Assembly: GCF_003029735.1 (NCBI RefSeq)
Contig: NZ_KZ686269.1
Coordinates: 1,178,001-1,242,000, forward strand
DNA: 64,000 nt
From: Pedobacter yulinensis
Lineage (GTDB): Bacteria > Bacteroidota > Bacteroidia > Sphingobacteriales > Sphingobacteriaceae
Direction of reading: 5' to 3'
In this document: positions 35,722-44,588 of the stretch, in pieces
Layout: every line of letters begins with the position of its first letter
Position numbering within the stretch: the stretch's first letter is position 1
Notes under the pieces: generated by a model
What the model was told of the DNA's origin: nothing
The model's input: the letters and a program-made list of their open reading frames with translations, nothing else
The model's database searches: none
Position numbers and translations under genes: made by a program

Positions 35722-36960
35722 ATGAGTAAAAACCTCAAGATAGGGTTATTTGGGTTCGGCGTTGTAGGCCAGGGCCTTCTGGACATTATCCAGAGCCAGA
35801 GCCTGAACCTGGAGATCGTAAAAATTGCCATTAAAGATCCGAAAAAGAAGCGCAGCCTCGATCATCACCTTTTCACCACGAACCATGATGAGATCCTTGA
35901 AAACGATGAAATAAACACCATCGTGGAGCTCATCAACGATGCCGATGCGGCTTACCGGATTGTTACCCGTGCATTAAAAAGCGGTAAAAACGTCGTCTCG
36001 GCAAATAAAAAAATGATTGCAGAACACCTGACCGAGCTGGTTGAGCTGCAGGAAAAACATGGCAGCTCATTGCTGTACGAAGGTGCCGTTTGCGGCAGTA
36101 TACCCATCATCAGAAACCTTGAAGAGTATTACGACAACGAATTGCTGCATGCCGTTAGCGGCATTTTCAATGGATCGTCGAACTTTATCCTCTCAAAAAT
36201 ATTTAACGAAGGCCTTGATTACGACGTAGCGCTGAAACAGGCACAGGATCTCGGCTTTGCCGAAACCAACCCGATTCTCGACGTGGGCGGCTACGACCCG
36301 AAGTACAAACTGGCGATTGCGACGGCCCATGCTTACGGACTTTTCATCAACCCTGATAAAATTCTGAATATCGGTATCCAGAACCTTTCGGTACATGACA
36401 TTCGTTTTGCGCGCGAAAAAAACTACAAGATCAAACTCATTCCAACCGCACGTAAGGTCAGCACCAAACAGGTTGTTACCTACGTATTGCCCAAACTGGT
36501 CACCACAGACGATTTCCTGTATAACGTTGAAAACGAATACAACGGCGTAACGGTTCAAGCCGCTTTTGCCGATAAACAGTTCTTTTTTGGCAAGGGTGCG
36601 GGCGGTCATCCGACCGGTGCGGCGGTACTTTCAGACATTGCCGCCCTGCGTTACGATTACAAGTACGAGTATAAAAAATACCACCAGAAAACGGAGGTTA
36701 CGCATACTGGCAATGTATTGCTCGAGGTTTACCTGCGCTATACCGATGAAGACCTGATCAAGATTCTCAATTTTGATGACATCAGCGAGCGGCATTCCTC
36801 ACACAGTTTTAAATATGTAATTGGTACAGTAAAACTGGAAAGCCTGATCGCCAACCGCGAACTGCTGCTTGATGAAGGTGTATTTATCGCCTACACGGGC
36901 AGGCAGATCTACAAAGAAGAGAAAGTCGTTTCGGCAACTTTTGCTGAAGCCGTTTCATAG
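35722..36960 (+). CDS. hom: Homoserine dehydrogenase
   Basis: A 412-residue NAD(P)-dependent enzyme that reduces aspartate semialdehyde to homoserine. IGLFGFGVVGQGLLDII holds the dinucleotide motif; NVVSANKKMIAEHL is the cofactor/substrate segment and YEGAVCGSIPIIRNLEEYY the catalytic region. GIFNGSSNFILSKIF is the family signature, with AQDLGFAETNPILDVGGYDP and KLAIATAHAYG after it. The C-terminal 100 residues are not a clear ACT domain. It is monofunctional, without aspartokinase. The ATG at 35722 is preferred over an in-frame start inside metX. It completes a three-gene unit from aspartate semialdehyde to homocysteine. Confidence 0.94.
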   Translation: MSKNLKIGLFGFGVVGQGLLDIIQSQSLNLEIVKIAIKDPKKKRSLDHHLFTTNHDEILENDEINTIVELINDADAAYRIVTRALKSGKNVVSANKKMIAEHLTELVELQEKHGSSLLYEGAVCGSIPIIRNLEEYYDNELLHAVSGIFNGSSNFILSKIFNEGLDYDVALKQAQDLGFAETNPILDVGGYDPKYKLAIATAHAYGLFINPDKILNIGIQNLSVHDIRFAREKNYKIKLIPTARKVSTKQVVTYVLPKLVTTDDFLYNVENEYNGVTVQAAFADKQFFFGKGAGGHPTGAAVLSDIAALRYDYKYEYKKYHQKTEVTHTGNVLLEVYLRYTDEDLIKILNFDDISERHSSHSFKYVIGTVKLESLIANRELLLDEGVFIAYTGRQIYKEEKVVSATFAEAVS

Positions 36961-36984
36961 TTAACTTTTATTTGTTTTGTTGTT

Positions 36985-37020
36985 AGCAAAAAGCCGGAGC
37001 GAGTCCGGCTTTTGCTTTTT
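36985..37020 (+). terminator. Terminator after hom
   Basis: The stem AGCAAAAAGCCGGA/TCCGGCTTTTGCT (13 pairs, one bulged A) with loop GCGAG is followed by TTTT. It ends the methionine operon. Confidence 0.9.
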
Positions 37021-37143
37021 ATGGCTATGAGTTGACCGGGAGGTCAATTCATGGAATTCACGAACGTTTCTTTGATATAGCTGAGCGAGAATTTCAGGAC
37101 GATGGGGCCATTATTCCCCGCCTTGATTCCTGGTCCCGGGCCC

Positions 37144-38484
37144 TCAGACCTCCCTGTTCATATCCCACTGCTCCAGATAATCGGCTACCCGGCGCACAAA
37201 CATGCCACCAAGCGAACCATCGACCACGCGGTGGTCATAAGAAAGCGAAAGGAACATCATGTGCCTAATGGCGATTACATCGCCATGCTCTGTTTCCAGA
37301 ACGGCGGGCTTCTTTTTAATGGCACCAACGGCAAGAATAGCAACCTGCGGCTGGTTAATGATCGGCGTTCCCATAACATTGCCGAATGAACCTACGTTAG
37401 TCAGCGTAAAGGTACCACCCTGTGTCTCATCTGGCTTCAGGCGCGATATGCGTGCGCGGCCGGCCAGGTCATTCACTGACTTGGTAAGCCCTACCAGGTT
37501 GAACTGATCGGCGCGTTTAATGACCGGTACGATCAGGTTACCGCTTGGCAGAGCGGTAGCCATGCCTATATTGATGTCTTTTTTGCGGATAATCTGGCTT
37601 CCCTGAACAGAAACGTTAATCATCGGGAAGTCCTTTATAGCTTTGGCCACAGCCTCTATGAATAAAGGTGTAAATGTGATCTTCTCACTTTCACGCTTTT
37701 CAAAAGTCTTCTTTACTTTTTCACGCCACAACACCATATTGGTCACGTCGGCTTCTACGAAAGAGGTGACATGCGGAGAGGTTTGTTTACTCATGACCAT
37801 GTGGTCGGCAATGAGTTTTCTCATGCGGTCCATTTCTATGATCTCATCCCCGCCCGAAACCGGATTCGCAGCAGGTGCAGGACTCGCCGCAGCCGGTGCA
37901 GGTTCTTTATGTGCAGGCGCGATCGCCGCAGCGGGTTGAGCTGATGGCGCCGGGGCACCAGGTTCCGGCCTCCGTGCGGCTACATAACGAAGCAGGTCGT
38001 CTTTTGTAAGGCGGCCTTCCGCACCGCTGCCTTTAATGGCATCAAGTTCGGCGGCCGATATGCCCTCTTCTGCTGCAATGCTCTTCACAAGCGGAGAATA
38101 GAAACGGTCTGATCCCGATGAAACAGGCTCAGCGTCTTTACGCTGCTCCAGCTGGGCAACGCCCGGCACGGTCTCTGTTTCGGCCTGAGCGCTGGTTGTA
38201 TCTGCAAATGGATTTTCAGCACCAGCAGGGCCTGAAGCATCATCTTCGGTTTCGATGATCGCGATGACTGCTCCAACCTGGACAACTTCGTCTTCAGCTG
38301 CAAGCTGTCTGACCAACTTTCCTGCCACCGGCGAGGGCACTTCTGAGTCTACCTTATCGGTAGCGATCTCTAGCACGGCGTCATCCAGTGCGATGCTTTC
38401 GCCCGGTTGCTTTAACCATTTGATCACCGTTGCCTCGGCAACGCTTTCTCCCATTTTCGGTAACAGTAATTCGTATTGAGCCAT
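37144..38484 (-). CDS. Dihydrolipoamide acyltransferase (E2) of a 2-oxoacid dehydrogenase complex
   Basis: A 446-residue E2 component. Residues 1-78 form the lipoyl domain with the lipoylated Lys44 in ATDKVDSEV. About residues 125-170 are the E1/E3-binding domain (FYSPLVKSIAAEEGISAAEL, then IKGSGAEGRLTKDDLLRYVA). An Ala/Pro-rich linker leads to the catalytic acetyltransferase domain, with SLSYDHRVVDGSLGGMFVRR carrying the active His and Asp. The sequence style fits the branched-chain 2-oxoacid complex (bkdB-like) more than pyruvate or 2-oxoglutarate complexes, but no E1 or E3 gene is nearby to settle it. It starts with ATG at 38484. Confidence 0.9.
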   Translation of the reverse strand: MAQYELLLPKMGESVAEATVIKWLKQPGESIALDDAVLEIATDKVDSEVPSPVAGKLVRQLAAEDEVVQVGAVIAIIETEDDASGPAGAENPFADTTSAQAETETVPGVAQLEQRKDAEPVSSGSDRFYSPLVKSIAAEEGISAAELDAIKGSGAEGRLTKDDLLRYVAARRPEPGAPAPSAQPAAAIAPAHKEPAPAAASPAPAANPVSGGDEIIEMDRMRKLIADHMVMSKQTSPHVTSFVEADVTNMVLWREKVKKTFEKRESEKITFTPLFIEAVAKAIKDFPMINVSVQGSQIIRKKDINIGMATALPSGNLIVPVIKRADQFNLVGLTKSVNDLAGRARISRLKPDETQGGTFTLTNVGSFGNVMGTPIINQPQVAILAVGAIKKKPAVLETEHGDVIAIRHMMFLSLSYDHRVVDGSLGGMFVRRVADYLEQWDMNREV

Positions 38485-38540
38485 AAAGATCGTTCTTGTA
38501 AAAAGACAATTAACGAGGCAAAAGTAAGCTTTTCTGCCAA

Positions 38541-39788
38541 TTAATTCTGTGCGCTCCGTAACTCATTCAGCAGCATCGTGAGCGCGGCGGCAGCAGACCG
38601 TTCAATGTTTTGTACACGTTTGCTGTTGAACTGGTGAAGCCTGGCCACACAACCATTCGGGCTGGCGACAGCGATCCAGACGGTTCCAACCGGTTTGCCG
38701 GGTACAGCGCCGTCAGGTCCTGCAATGCCGGTTACGGCTACTGCAAAGTCAGTATGAAAATGCTGTACAGCGCCTGAGGCCATTTCCCGGGCTGTCTCTT
38801 CGCTTACCTCGCCGAACCGCGCGAGCGTTTCTGCGCTTACGCCAAGTACCGACTGTTTCAGTTCAGCAGCGTAAGAGACTACCCCTCCTTTGAACACGGC
38901 AGAACAACCCGGATGCTGGGTTATGAGGTGTGCAATGTATCCACCTGTACAGCTTTCGGCGGTAGACACGGTCAGGTTCCGTTCTTTTAACTGGTCGATC
39001 AGGGCTTTTTCCAGCGGAATGTCACGATCAATGACCACGTGCCCGGCCAGGCGCGACATCATAGCCTGTGCGTGTAAGTCGGTTTCCGCTGCCAGTGCTG
39101 CTTCGTCCTCCCCCCGGGCCGACAGCCGCAGGCGTACTTGTCCCAGTTTAGGCAGGTATGCGAGTTTTATATGCGACGGAAGCGCATCCTCCAGGTCGGC
39201 TATCTGCGCTGCCAGGAAAGATTCGCCCAGCCCGGAAGTCAGAATGGTACGGTGGTGAATGGCCGGCAAGGCAAATCGCTGCTTTAACCTGGGAATGATC
39301 TCTTCATCCATCAGGTACATCATTTCGAAAGGCACACCTGGCATGGAGACCACAATGCTTCCGCCCTGCTCGAACCACATGCATGGCGCCGTACCATTCC
39401 TGTTCTGAATAACCGTGCAGCCATCGGGAACGTCGGCCTGTCTGATATTGGTTTCGAGCATTGGCCGGTTTGAACGCTTAAAAAAAGACTCGACATGTGC
39501 CAGCGTTTCAGCATCACGGCGCATGCCCATCTTGAAATACGCTGCGAGGGTAAATTTTGTAATGTCATCTTTGGTTGGCCCGAGGCCCCCGGTTATCAAA
39601 ATGACCTGTGCACGCTTTTGGGCCGCAGCCAGTGCTTCGCTGATGTGGGCGGCGTCGTCAGATACGGAAGTGATCTGTTTAACCGCGATGCCCGCCAGGT
39701 TAAGCTGCCGGCCCATCCAGGCAGAATTGGTGTCGACGATCTGACCGATCAGGATCTCGTCTCCAATGGTGATGATTTCCGCTAGCAT
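38541..39788 (-). CDS. cinA: CinA-family protein (nicotinamide-nucleotide amidohydrolase type)
   Basis: A 415-residue two-domain protein. The N-terminal half is a MoaB/Mog-like domain (AEIITIGDEILIGQIVDTNS, ILITGGLGPTKDDITKFTLA). The C-terminal 160 residues are the PncC-type amidase domain (LTVSTAESCTGGYIAHLITQ, FKGGVVSYAAELKQSVLGV, AVAVTGIAGPDGAVPGKPVG), which in other bacteria deamidates NMN in the pyridine-nucleotide cycle. All expected active-site segments are present. It is 9 bp downstream of lptD and so probably on the same transcript, although no functional link is known. Confidence 0.93.
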   Translation of the reverse strand: MLAEIITIGDEILIGQIVDTNSAWMGRQLNLAGIAVKQITSVSDDAAHISEALAAAQKRAQVILITGGLGPTKDDITKFTLAAYFKMGMRRDAETLAHVESFFKRSNRPMLETNIRQADVPDGCTVIQNRNGTAPCMWFEQGGSIVVSMPGVPFEMMYLMDEEIIPRLKQRFALPAIHHRTILTSGLGESFLAAQIADLEDALPSHIKLAYLPKLGQVRLRLSARGEDEAALAAETDLHAQAMMSRLAGHVVIDRDIPLEKALIDQLKERNLTVSTAESCTGGYIAHLITQHPGCSAVFKGGVVSYAAELKQSVLGVSAETLARFGEVSEETAREMASGAVQHFHTDFAVAVTGIAGPDGAVPGKPVGTVWIAVASPNGCVARLHQFNSKRVQNIERSAAAALTMLLNELRSAQN

Positions 39789-39797
39789 ATGCGTGGT

Positions 39798-42509
39798 TTA
39801 AAAACGTGTGTAGAAAGCTTTTCTTTTACTCAGCTTGAGGTCCTGCAGGATTGATGCCTTCACCTTCAGATCTACTGAATAACTTTGGTATTGCCCGAAA
39901 GGTGTCCAGCTGAAACTGAGGTCCCAGCAGTGCAGGTCGCGGTAAATGGAAATATTGGTCATGGCCAGATCCTTGGCCTTGAAATCGTAGCCCGAGGTAA
40001 ACTGCACTTTCCACTTGGGTGTTACGTTAAAATCCCCGTTAAAATTGAGTGTATTTGTAATGGTTGGGGTGGTCGATAAGGGATTTGAATACTGGAAGGA
40101 ATACGAAAATGCGAAGTTCCAGGGAATGTTGAAATCAACAAATGCATTTGGGTCCCGGCTGATCTGGTTCAGAGCATCGATTTGTTCCTGGGTGCGTGTT
40201 TCCGGCGCAGTCTGGTTCTTTACTGCATCCAGGTTCTTGTTCTTGCTCTTTACCGCTTCAGAATTGAAACTGTAGTCGAACGAGAGTCCGAAAGTTGTCA
40301 ACCGCGGCAGCTTCCCGTCTTTCCAGGTGTAGCGGTCAAGCAAAACGGATCCGCCGAGCGAATCTTTGCGTACACTATACGGACTGAAGTTGGCATTATA
40401 GTTTACCGTTAATTTTTCGCTCAACTGCGATCGCCCGCTCACAGGAATATCTGACAGCTTGAAATTCGGTGCCACAAAGTTGTAATTGGCGCTGACCGAC
40501 AGCCCCTGTATGATCGGGATTTTTCGCTCCCCCGTTCCGGTGGTGTCTTTTGAAGAGGCGACCTTCATTTCAACTGTGTTGTCCATCGAAAAGCCAAGAG
40601 ATGCTGCTTTCCGTGCCGACGGCCCGCCGAAAATACCATTCTCAAACACCGAATACCGTTGTACGTTACCCTGAGCGTCCAATACCGGGGTGTTGTTGAT
40701 GAGCGGGTTAAGGTCGGTATACCGCGCCTCTTTATAATAGCCGCGCGCGGGGTCGGTAAAATCGGGGTTATAGGTCAGACTGAAGCTGGGTGTCATAACA
40801 TGCCGCAGTGCCCTGATCTTGCCGGTACTTTTGAAATTAGCCTGAGAGTAGATTTTGGTCGACATGCTCGTGCTCAGGTTCCAGTCTCCGCCGCGGCGAA
40901 AACCGTTTACCGTATCAGTCCTGACGAGGTCTTGTCCGTTTTCCTGCTTAAAGAACGTCTTGTTGATGCTTTGCAGGTACCAGTATTCATTGATGGACGA
41001 TGAAAGCGTGAAGTTGAAATAACGCAGCACGTTAAAATTTGTGCTGATCGGAATGCTGTGTGCCAGTCCGTTCCGGAACTTATTCAGCGTTTCGCGTTTG
41101 AAAAGATCGTATTCTTTTACCGAGATCGAATTGCTTCCCCTCAGGCTGTAACCCACATTAATCTTCTGCAGAATGTTTGGGTCTCCGACCCGGTCTTTTT
41201 TGTCGAAAGGGCTGAAGGTGGCCACACTGAAGTTGAAGTTTGGCAATTGCAGGTCCACCTGCTGGCTCTGCGTATTCTGGCTGTGGCCAAGTGAAGCTGT
41301 AAAATTGTATTTCCCATCGCCGAACACTTTGCCATAAGAAATACTTGAATTCATGATATTTTGCGTGATGGCGCGCGGGTCATAGGTGTTTGCAGCGGCA
41401 GAGTTGCGGAAATAACCGCTGGTACCCAGATTTACCGATGCACTGAACGTTGTACCCGGGCGCGCATTCGCATTCTGCGAATGGCTCCAGGAGAGGTTAA
41501 AATCCTTTTGTTTTGCATAGTCGGCGGTACCTTCTGTACCCGAGATCAGGTTATTGTACCTGAAACTGAGGCTTCCGTTGTATTTGTAACGCTTGGTATA
41601 ATTGGTCAGCAAACTGGTTTCGTAAGAGCCACGGGTAAAGATCGTACCCAAAAGTTTGGCATCCCAGTAGTCATTTAGCCCCAGGTAGTAACCAAAGTCG
41701 CGGGCAAAGAAACCGCGTGTTGCATCCTCGCCAAAGTTTGGAAAAATAATACCCGATGAGCGCTTGTTGGGCTTGGGAAAAAAACCGAAGGGCAGACCCA
41801 GGGGCAAGGGCACATGCTCTACCTCGAGGTATACAGGTCCGGTTACAATCTGCCGCTCGGTTACAATACCTTTGGTAATGTTAATACCAAAGTGTGTATG
41901 TGGATACGGCAGGTTACAGGTGCTGTAAAGCACGTTTTTTACGTGAATCTCGTCGTCGATCTGTTTTTTGGAGATTCCGCCCGAGAAAAAACCGCCTTCC
42001 TGTTCGGTAAACGGATTGAAGACATTGCCTTTACCGGTTTTCGTGTTGTAAAGCAGCGAATCTGCCAGCGAAGTACTCTGCCCCTCCATTTTAAAGATAG
42101 GCCGGCCAGTATACTTGCGGGTGACAGGGTCGTAAACACCCCTTGCAAAAATCAGGTTGTTCTTGGAGTCATAACGAATGTATTCAGCATCCAGTTCAAA
42201 ACCCTGGTAATTAACCCGGGCTTTGCCATACAAGTGAACCATGCCGCTTTTGTGGTCGACTACTGTTGAATCTTCTGCCTTATATTCTACCTGGGCATCT
42301 AAACCCCCGGCAGCTTTCCTGGTCGTATCGCCGATAGTTTTTACGGCTGTATCTCCAGGTAAGGTCGTTTTCTGGTTACTGCGTCTTGCTGTGTCCTGTT
42401 TTTTGATGATTTGCTGAAAAAAAACAGTTCGTGATGCATACGAAATCTGACTAACCAATGTTAATAAAAGTACCGTGCCCGAAAAAAGGATAGAATATAG
42501 GAGTTTCAA
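39798..42509 (-). CDS. lptD: LPS-assembly protein LptD
   Basis: A 903-residue outer-membrane protein that inserts LPS into the outer leaflet. It has a signal peptide (hydrophobic residues 3-24, cut near SYA). The N-terminal OstA-like beta-taco is about residues 70-200 (VHLYGKARVNYQGFELDAEY, IRYDSKNNLIFARGVYDP). A long 26-strand-type barrel with LPT-region motifs follows (LPLGLPFGFFPKPNKRSSGI, FPNFGEDATRGFFARDFGYY) and ends in aromatic residues (FYTRF). The start is a TTG at 42507-42509; no ATG exists before residue 90, so TTG must be used. It shares a short divergent region with an amidase gene. Confidence 0.9.
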   Translation of the reverse strand: MKLLYSILFSGTVLLLTLVSQISYASRTVFFQQIIKKQDTARRSNQKTTLPGDTAVKTIGDTTRKAAGGLDAQVEYKAEDSTVVDHKSGMVHLYGKARVNYQGFELDAEYIRYDSKNNLIFARGVYDPVTRKYTGRPIFKMEGQSTSLADSLLYNTKTGKGNVFNPFTEQEGGFFSGGISKKQIDDEIHVKNVLYSTCNLPYPHTHFGINITKGIVTERQIVTGPVYLEVEHVPLPLGLPFGFFPKPNKRSSGIIFPNFGEDATRGFFARDFGYYLGLNDYWDAKLLGTIFTRGSYETSLLTNYTKRYKYNGSLSFRYNNLISGTEGTADYAKQKDFNLSWSHSQNANARPGTTFSASVNLGTSGYFRNSAAANTYDPRAITQNIMNSSISYGKVFGDGKYNFTASLGHSQNTQSQQVDLQLPNFNFSVATFSPFDKKDRVGDPNILQKINVGYSLRGSNSISVKEYDLFKRETLNKFRNGLAHSIPISTNFNVLRYFNFTLSSSINEYWYLQSINKTFFKQENGQDLVRTDTVNGFRRGGDWNLSTSMSTKIYSQANFKSTGKIRALRHVMTPSFSLTYNPDFTDPARGYYKEARYTDLNPLINNTPVLDAQGNVQRYSVFENGIFGGPSARKAASLGFSMDNTVEMKVASSKDTTGTGERKIPIIQGLSVSANYNFVAPNFKLSDIPVSGRSQLSEKLTVNYNANFSPYSVRKDSLGGSVLLDRYTWKDGKLPRLTTFGLSFDYSFNSEAVKSKNKNLDAVKNQTAPETRTQEQIDALNQISRDPNAFVDFNIPWNFAFSYSFQYSNPLSTTPTITNTLNFNGDFNVTPKWKVQFTSGYDFKAKDLAMTNISIYRDLHCWDLSFSWTPFGQYQSYSVDLKVKASILQDLKLSKRKAFYTRF

Positions 42510-42525
42510 ATTCGTGTACGAATGT

Positions 42526-42533
42526 TATTTTTG
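42526..42533 (+). promoter_or_regulatory. Minus-7 box TATTTTTG of the first amidase gene
   Basis: An exact TAnnTTTG. The predicted start is near 42538, which almost coincides with an in-frame ATG at 42539 and gives a 28-base leader to the ATG at 42566. Confidence 0.6.
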
Positions 42534-42557
42534 CATCAATGCTTAACCAAAAACGTT

Positions 42558-42565
42558 CAAAATTA
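42558..42565 (-). promoter_or_regulatory. Minus-7 box TAATTTTG of lptD
   Basis: An exact TAnnTTTG on the minus strand, about 49 bases before the TTG start of lptD. It ends directly at the ATG (42566) of the divergent amidase gene, so the two promoters overlap face to face. Confidence 0.5.
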
Positions 42566-43465
42566 ATGAAAAATATACCATTGCCGGGACTTAATAAATT
42601 ATTCGGATTGGTATTTTTGGCCCTTAGTGCTTTTACATCTGTAAATCAGTCAGTTGCGCAGGATTACAAATTAAAAACCATCGTTGTTGATGCCGGTCAC
42701 GGCGGCAAAGACGGCGCCACGCACGGGGAATATTCTACCGAGAAAGCAGTCGCCCTGCAGGTGGCCCTGAAGCTGGGTAAAGCAATCGAAGAAAAGCTGC
42801 CCGGCGTACGTGTCGTTTACACCCGTACCGAAGATGTCTTTGTACCGCTATACGAACGCATTGGCCTGGCCAATAAAGTAAATGCCGACCTGTTTATCAG
42901 CATACACTGTAACGATATGCCGCTTCGTGCCAGCACCGTCATAACCGGATATAAAAAAGGCAAAGGCGGTTCCCGGATTCCGATCAGGCAAACGACGTAC
43001 CGAAAAAGCACTTCTACAAAAGGCACCGAAACTTTCGTTTCGGGCAGCGGGCGTTTAAGCGAACAGGATGAGGTCATTAAGCGTGAAAATGCCGCCATGC
43101 TCCTCGAAAAAGACTACGAAAAAAATTACGAAGGCCTGGAAGACCAGAATCCGGAAAACGATATCATCGTATCGCTGATGAAAAAGAACAACCGGGTACA
43201 AAGTCTTAAGGTAGCCAAGTTTATGCAGGATGAATACATCCGGGTTGGCCGCGTTAACCGGGGTGTTCAGGAGAAGAGCCTGGCCGTCCTTGCGCGGGCA
43301 GGAATGCCGGCCGTACTTACCGAGATCGGTTTCATCAGCAATCCGGAAGAAGAAGAGTACATGAACTCTGCCGAGGGACAGGATGAGATCGTCACGTGCC
43401 TGGTCAATGCCATCAAATCGTACCAGAACAGCGTAGAGACCAAACCCATACAGGTTCAGAATTAA
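42566..43465 (+). CDS. N-acetylmuramoyl-L-alanine amidase (Amidase_3), first copy
   Basis: A 299-residue exported zinc amidase that cuts the peptide off the glycan chain of peptidoglycan. The signal peptide ends near SVAQ. Zinc ligands and catalytic residues are in order: His in VVDAGHGGKDGA, Glu in STEKAVALQV, His in LFISIHCNDM and the catalytic Glu in VLTEIGFISNPEEEEYM. A 70-residue insert between the third and fourth motifs (with TYRKSTSTKGTETFVSG) is common in Bacteroidota AmiC-like enzymes. An ATG 27 nt upstream is possible, but the lptD promoter box lies between the two. A close paralogue follows 63 bp downstream. Confidence 0.92.
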   Translation: MKNIPLPGLNKLFGLVFLALSAFTSVNQSVAQDYKLKTIVVDAGHGGKDGATHGEYSTEKAVALQVALKLGKAIEEKLPGVRVVYTRTEDVFVPLYERIGLANKVNADLFISIHCNDMPLRASTVITGYKKGKGGSRIPIRQTTYRKSTSTKGTETFVSGSGRLSEQDEVIKRENAAMLLEKDYEKNYEGLEDQNPENDIIVSLMKKNNRVQSLKVAKFMQDEYIRVGRVNRGVQEKSLAVLARAGMPAVLTEIGFISNPEEEEYMNSAEGQDEIVTCLVNAIKSYQNSVETKPIQVQN

Positions 43466-43528
43466 ATAGAATTTTAAAAAAAAGAAAAACCTTTCAGCGG
43501 TCTGAATCCTTTAAAGGCAAAAAAATTG

Positions 43529-44380
43529 ATGTTGCAAAAATCCGTCCGACTTTTTAGCCTGCTCCTTTTAAACATCATATTTCTGATGCCCTGCCGCTTA
43601 AATGCCCAGGGCTATAAAATGAAGACCATTGTGCTCGACGCCGGGCACGGCGGACGTAAACCGGGGGCTGCGGGGGCGTTTTCAACAGAAAAGCAGGTAG
43701 CACTCGAGGTAACGCTGAAGCTTGGCAAAAAACTGAAAGAGGCCTTGCCCGGTGTACGGATCATTTACACCCGGACGACCGATGTTGACGTCGATTTTTT
43801 AAGGCGCGCTGAAATTGCCAACAGCAACAAGGCTGATATCTTTATCTCGATACACTGCAATTCAATGGGCAATGTTCAGGTCAAGGACGGTTTTACAACT
43901 TTGAAGAACGGAAAAAAAGTACCAAAATACCGGTCGGTCAGGAACAGCGCTGTAAAGGGCGTCGAAACTTTTGTGGCCGGTTCGCACCGCTTGAATGAGC
44001 AGGATGCGGCCATCCGTGAAAATGCTGACATCAAACTGGAAAAGAATTACAAGCAGAAATATGATGGGTACGATCCAAACGATCCGGCCACGTTTATTAT
44101 CCTGTCGCTTTTCAAAAATGCTTACCGGGACAAGAGCCTGAAACTGGCCAAACTGGTCCAGGCCAACTACATTGCCGACGGCCGTGAAAACCGTGGCGTT
44201 AAGGAACAGGGAATTCTGATCCTGCAACGTTGCGGAATGCCTGCCATCCTCACTGAAATTGGTTTCATATCCCATCCCGAAGAGGAAAAATACATCAATT
44301 CTGACAAAGGACAGGATGAAATTACCGATGCGATCGTTAAGGCTGTCAAAACGTATAAGGCCGATCTCGAAGGAAAATAA
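43529..44380 (+). CDS. N-acetylmuramoyl-L-alanine amidase (Amidase_3), second copy
   Basis: A 283-residue paralogue of the preceding amidase, with the same domain and all zinc and catalytic residues intact: IVLDAGHGGRKPGA, STEKQVALEV, IFISIHCNSM and ILTEIGFISHPEEEKYI. The signal peptide (hydrophobic, ending RLNAQ) sends it to the periplasm. The tandem pair suggests duplication and then divergence in the insert region. The frame could start 3 nt earlier with TTG; ATG at 43529 is more usual. It probably shares the transcript of the first copy. Confidence 0.92.
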   Translation: MLQKSVRLFSLLLLNIIFLMPCRLNAQGYKMKTIVLDAGHGGRKPGAAGAFSTEKQVALEVTLKLGKKLKEALPGVRIIYTRTTDVDVDFLRRAEIANSNKADIFISIHCNSMGNVQVKDGFTTLKNGKKVPKYRSVRNSAVKGVETFVAGSHRLNEQDAAIRENADIKLEKNYKQKYDGYDPNDPATFIILSLFKNAYRDKSLKLAKLVQANYIADGRENRGVKEQGILILQRCGMPAILTEIGFISHPEEEKYINSDKGQDEITDAIVKAVKTYKADLEGK

Positions 44381-44400
44381 TTCCGAATTATCTGGCTGGT

Positions 44401-44432
44401 TTTGCTATTTTTAAAACGAAATCAGAACTTTG
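44401..44432 (+). promoter_or_regulatory. Possible promoter of the MlaD gene
   Basis: TTTG (44401-44404), a 20-bp spacer and GAACTTTG (44425-44432), one mismatch from TAnnTTTG. It would give a leader of about 150 bases. The 207-bp gap shows nothing else. Confidence 0.35.
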
Positions 44433-44588
44433 GTGTTTACATCAAAACCGGAAACTGAAGAGCCGGGCATACTTCCTGATCCATGATCCGGGGCTGAATG
44501 CGGTTCTGAAACTTCGGTACAGCCGGAACAAAAGCACGCAACTAAACATAACACCGATCGCCCTACGGCCCATAACACAAAGATATAC

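Noticed and set aside
38519..38527. TACTTTTTG on the minus strand before the E2 gene as a minus-7 box
   Set aside because: The spacer inside the box is 3 instead of 2 bases, so it is not an exact TAnnTTTG match. I did not list it as a promoter.
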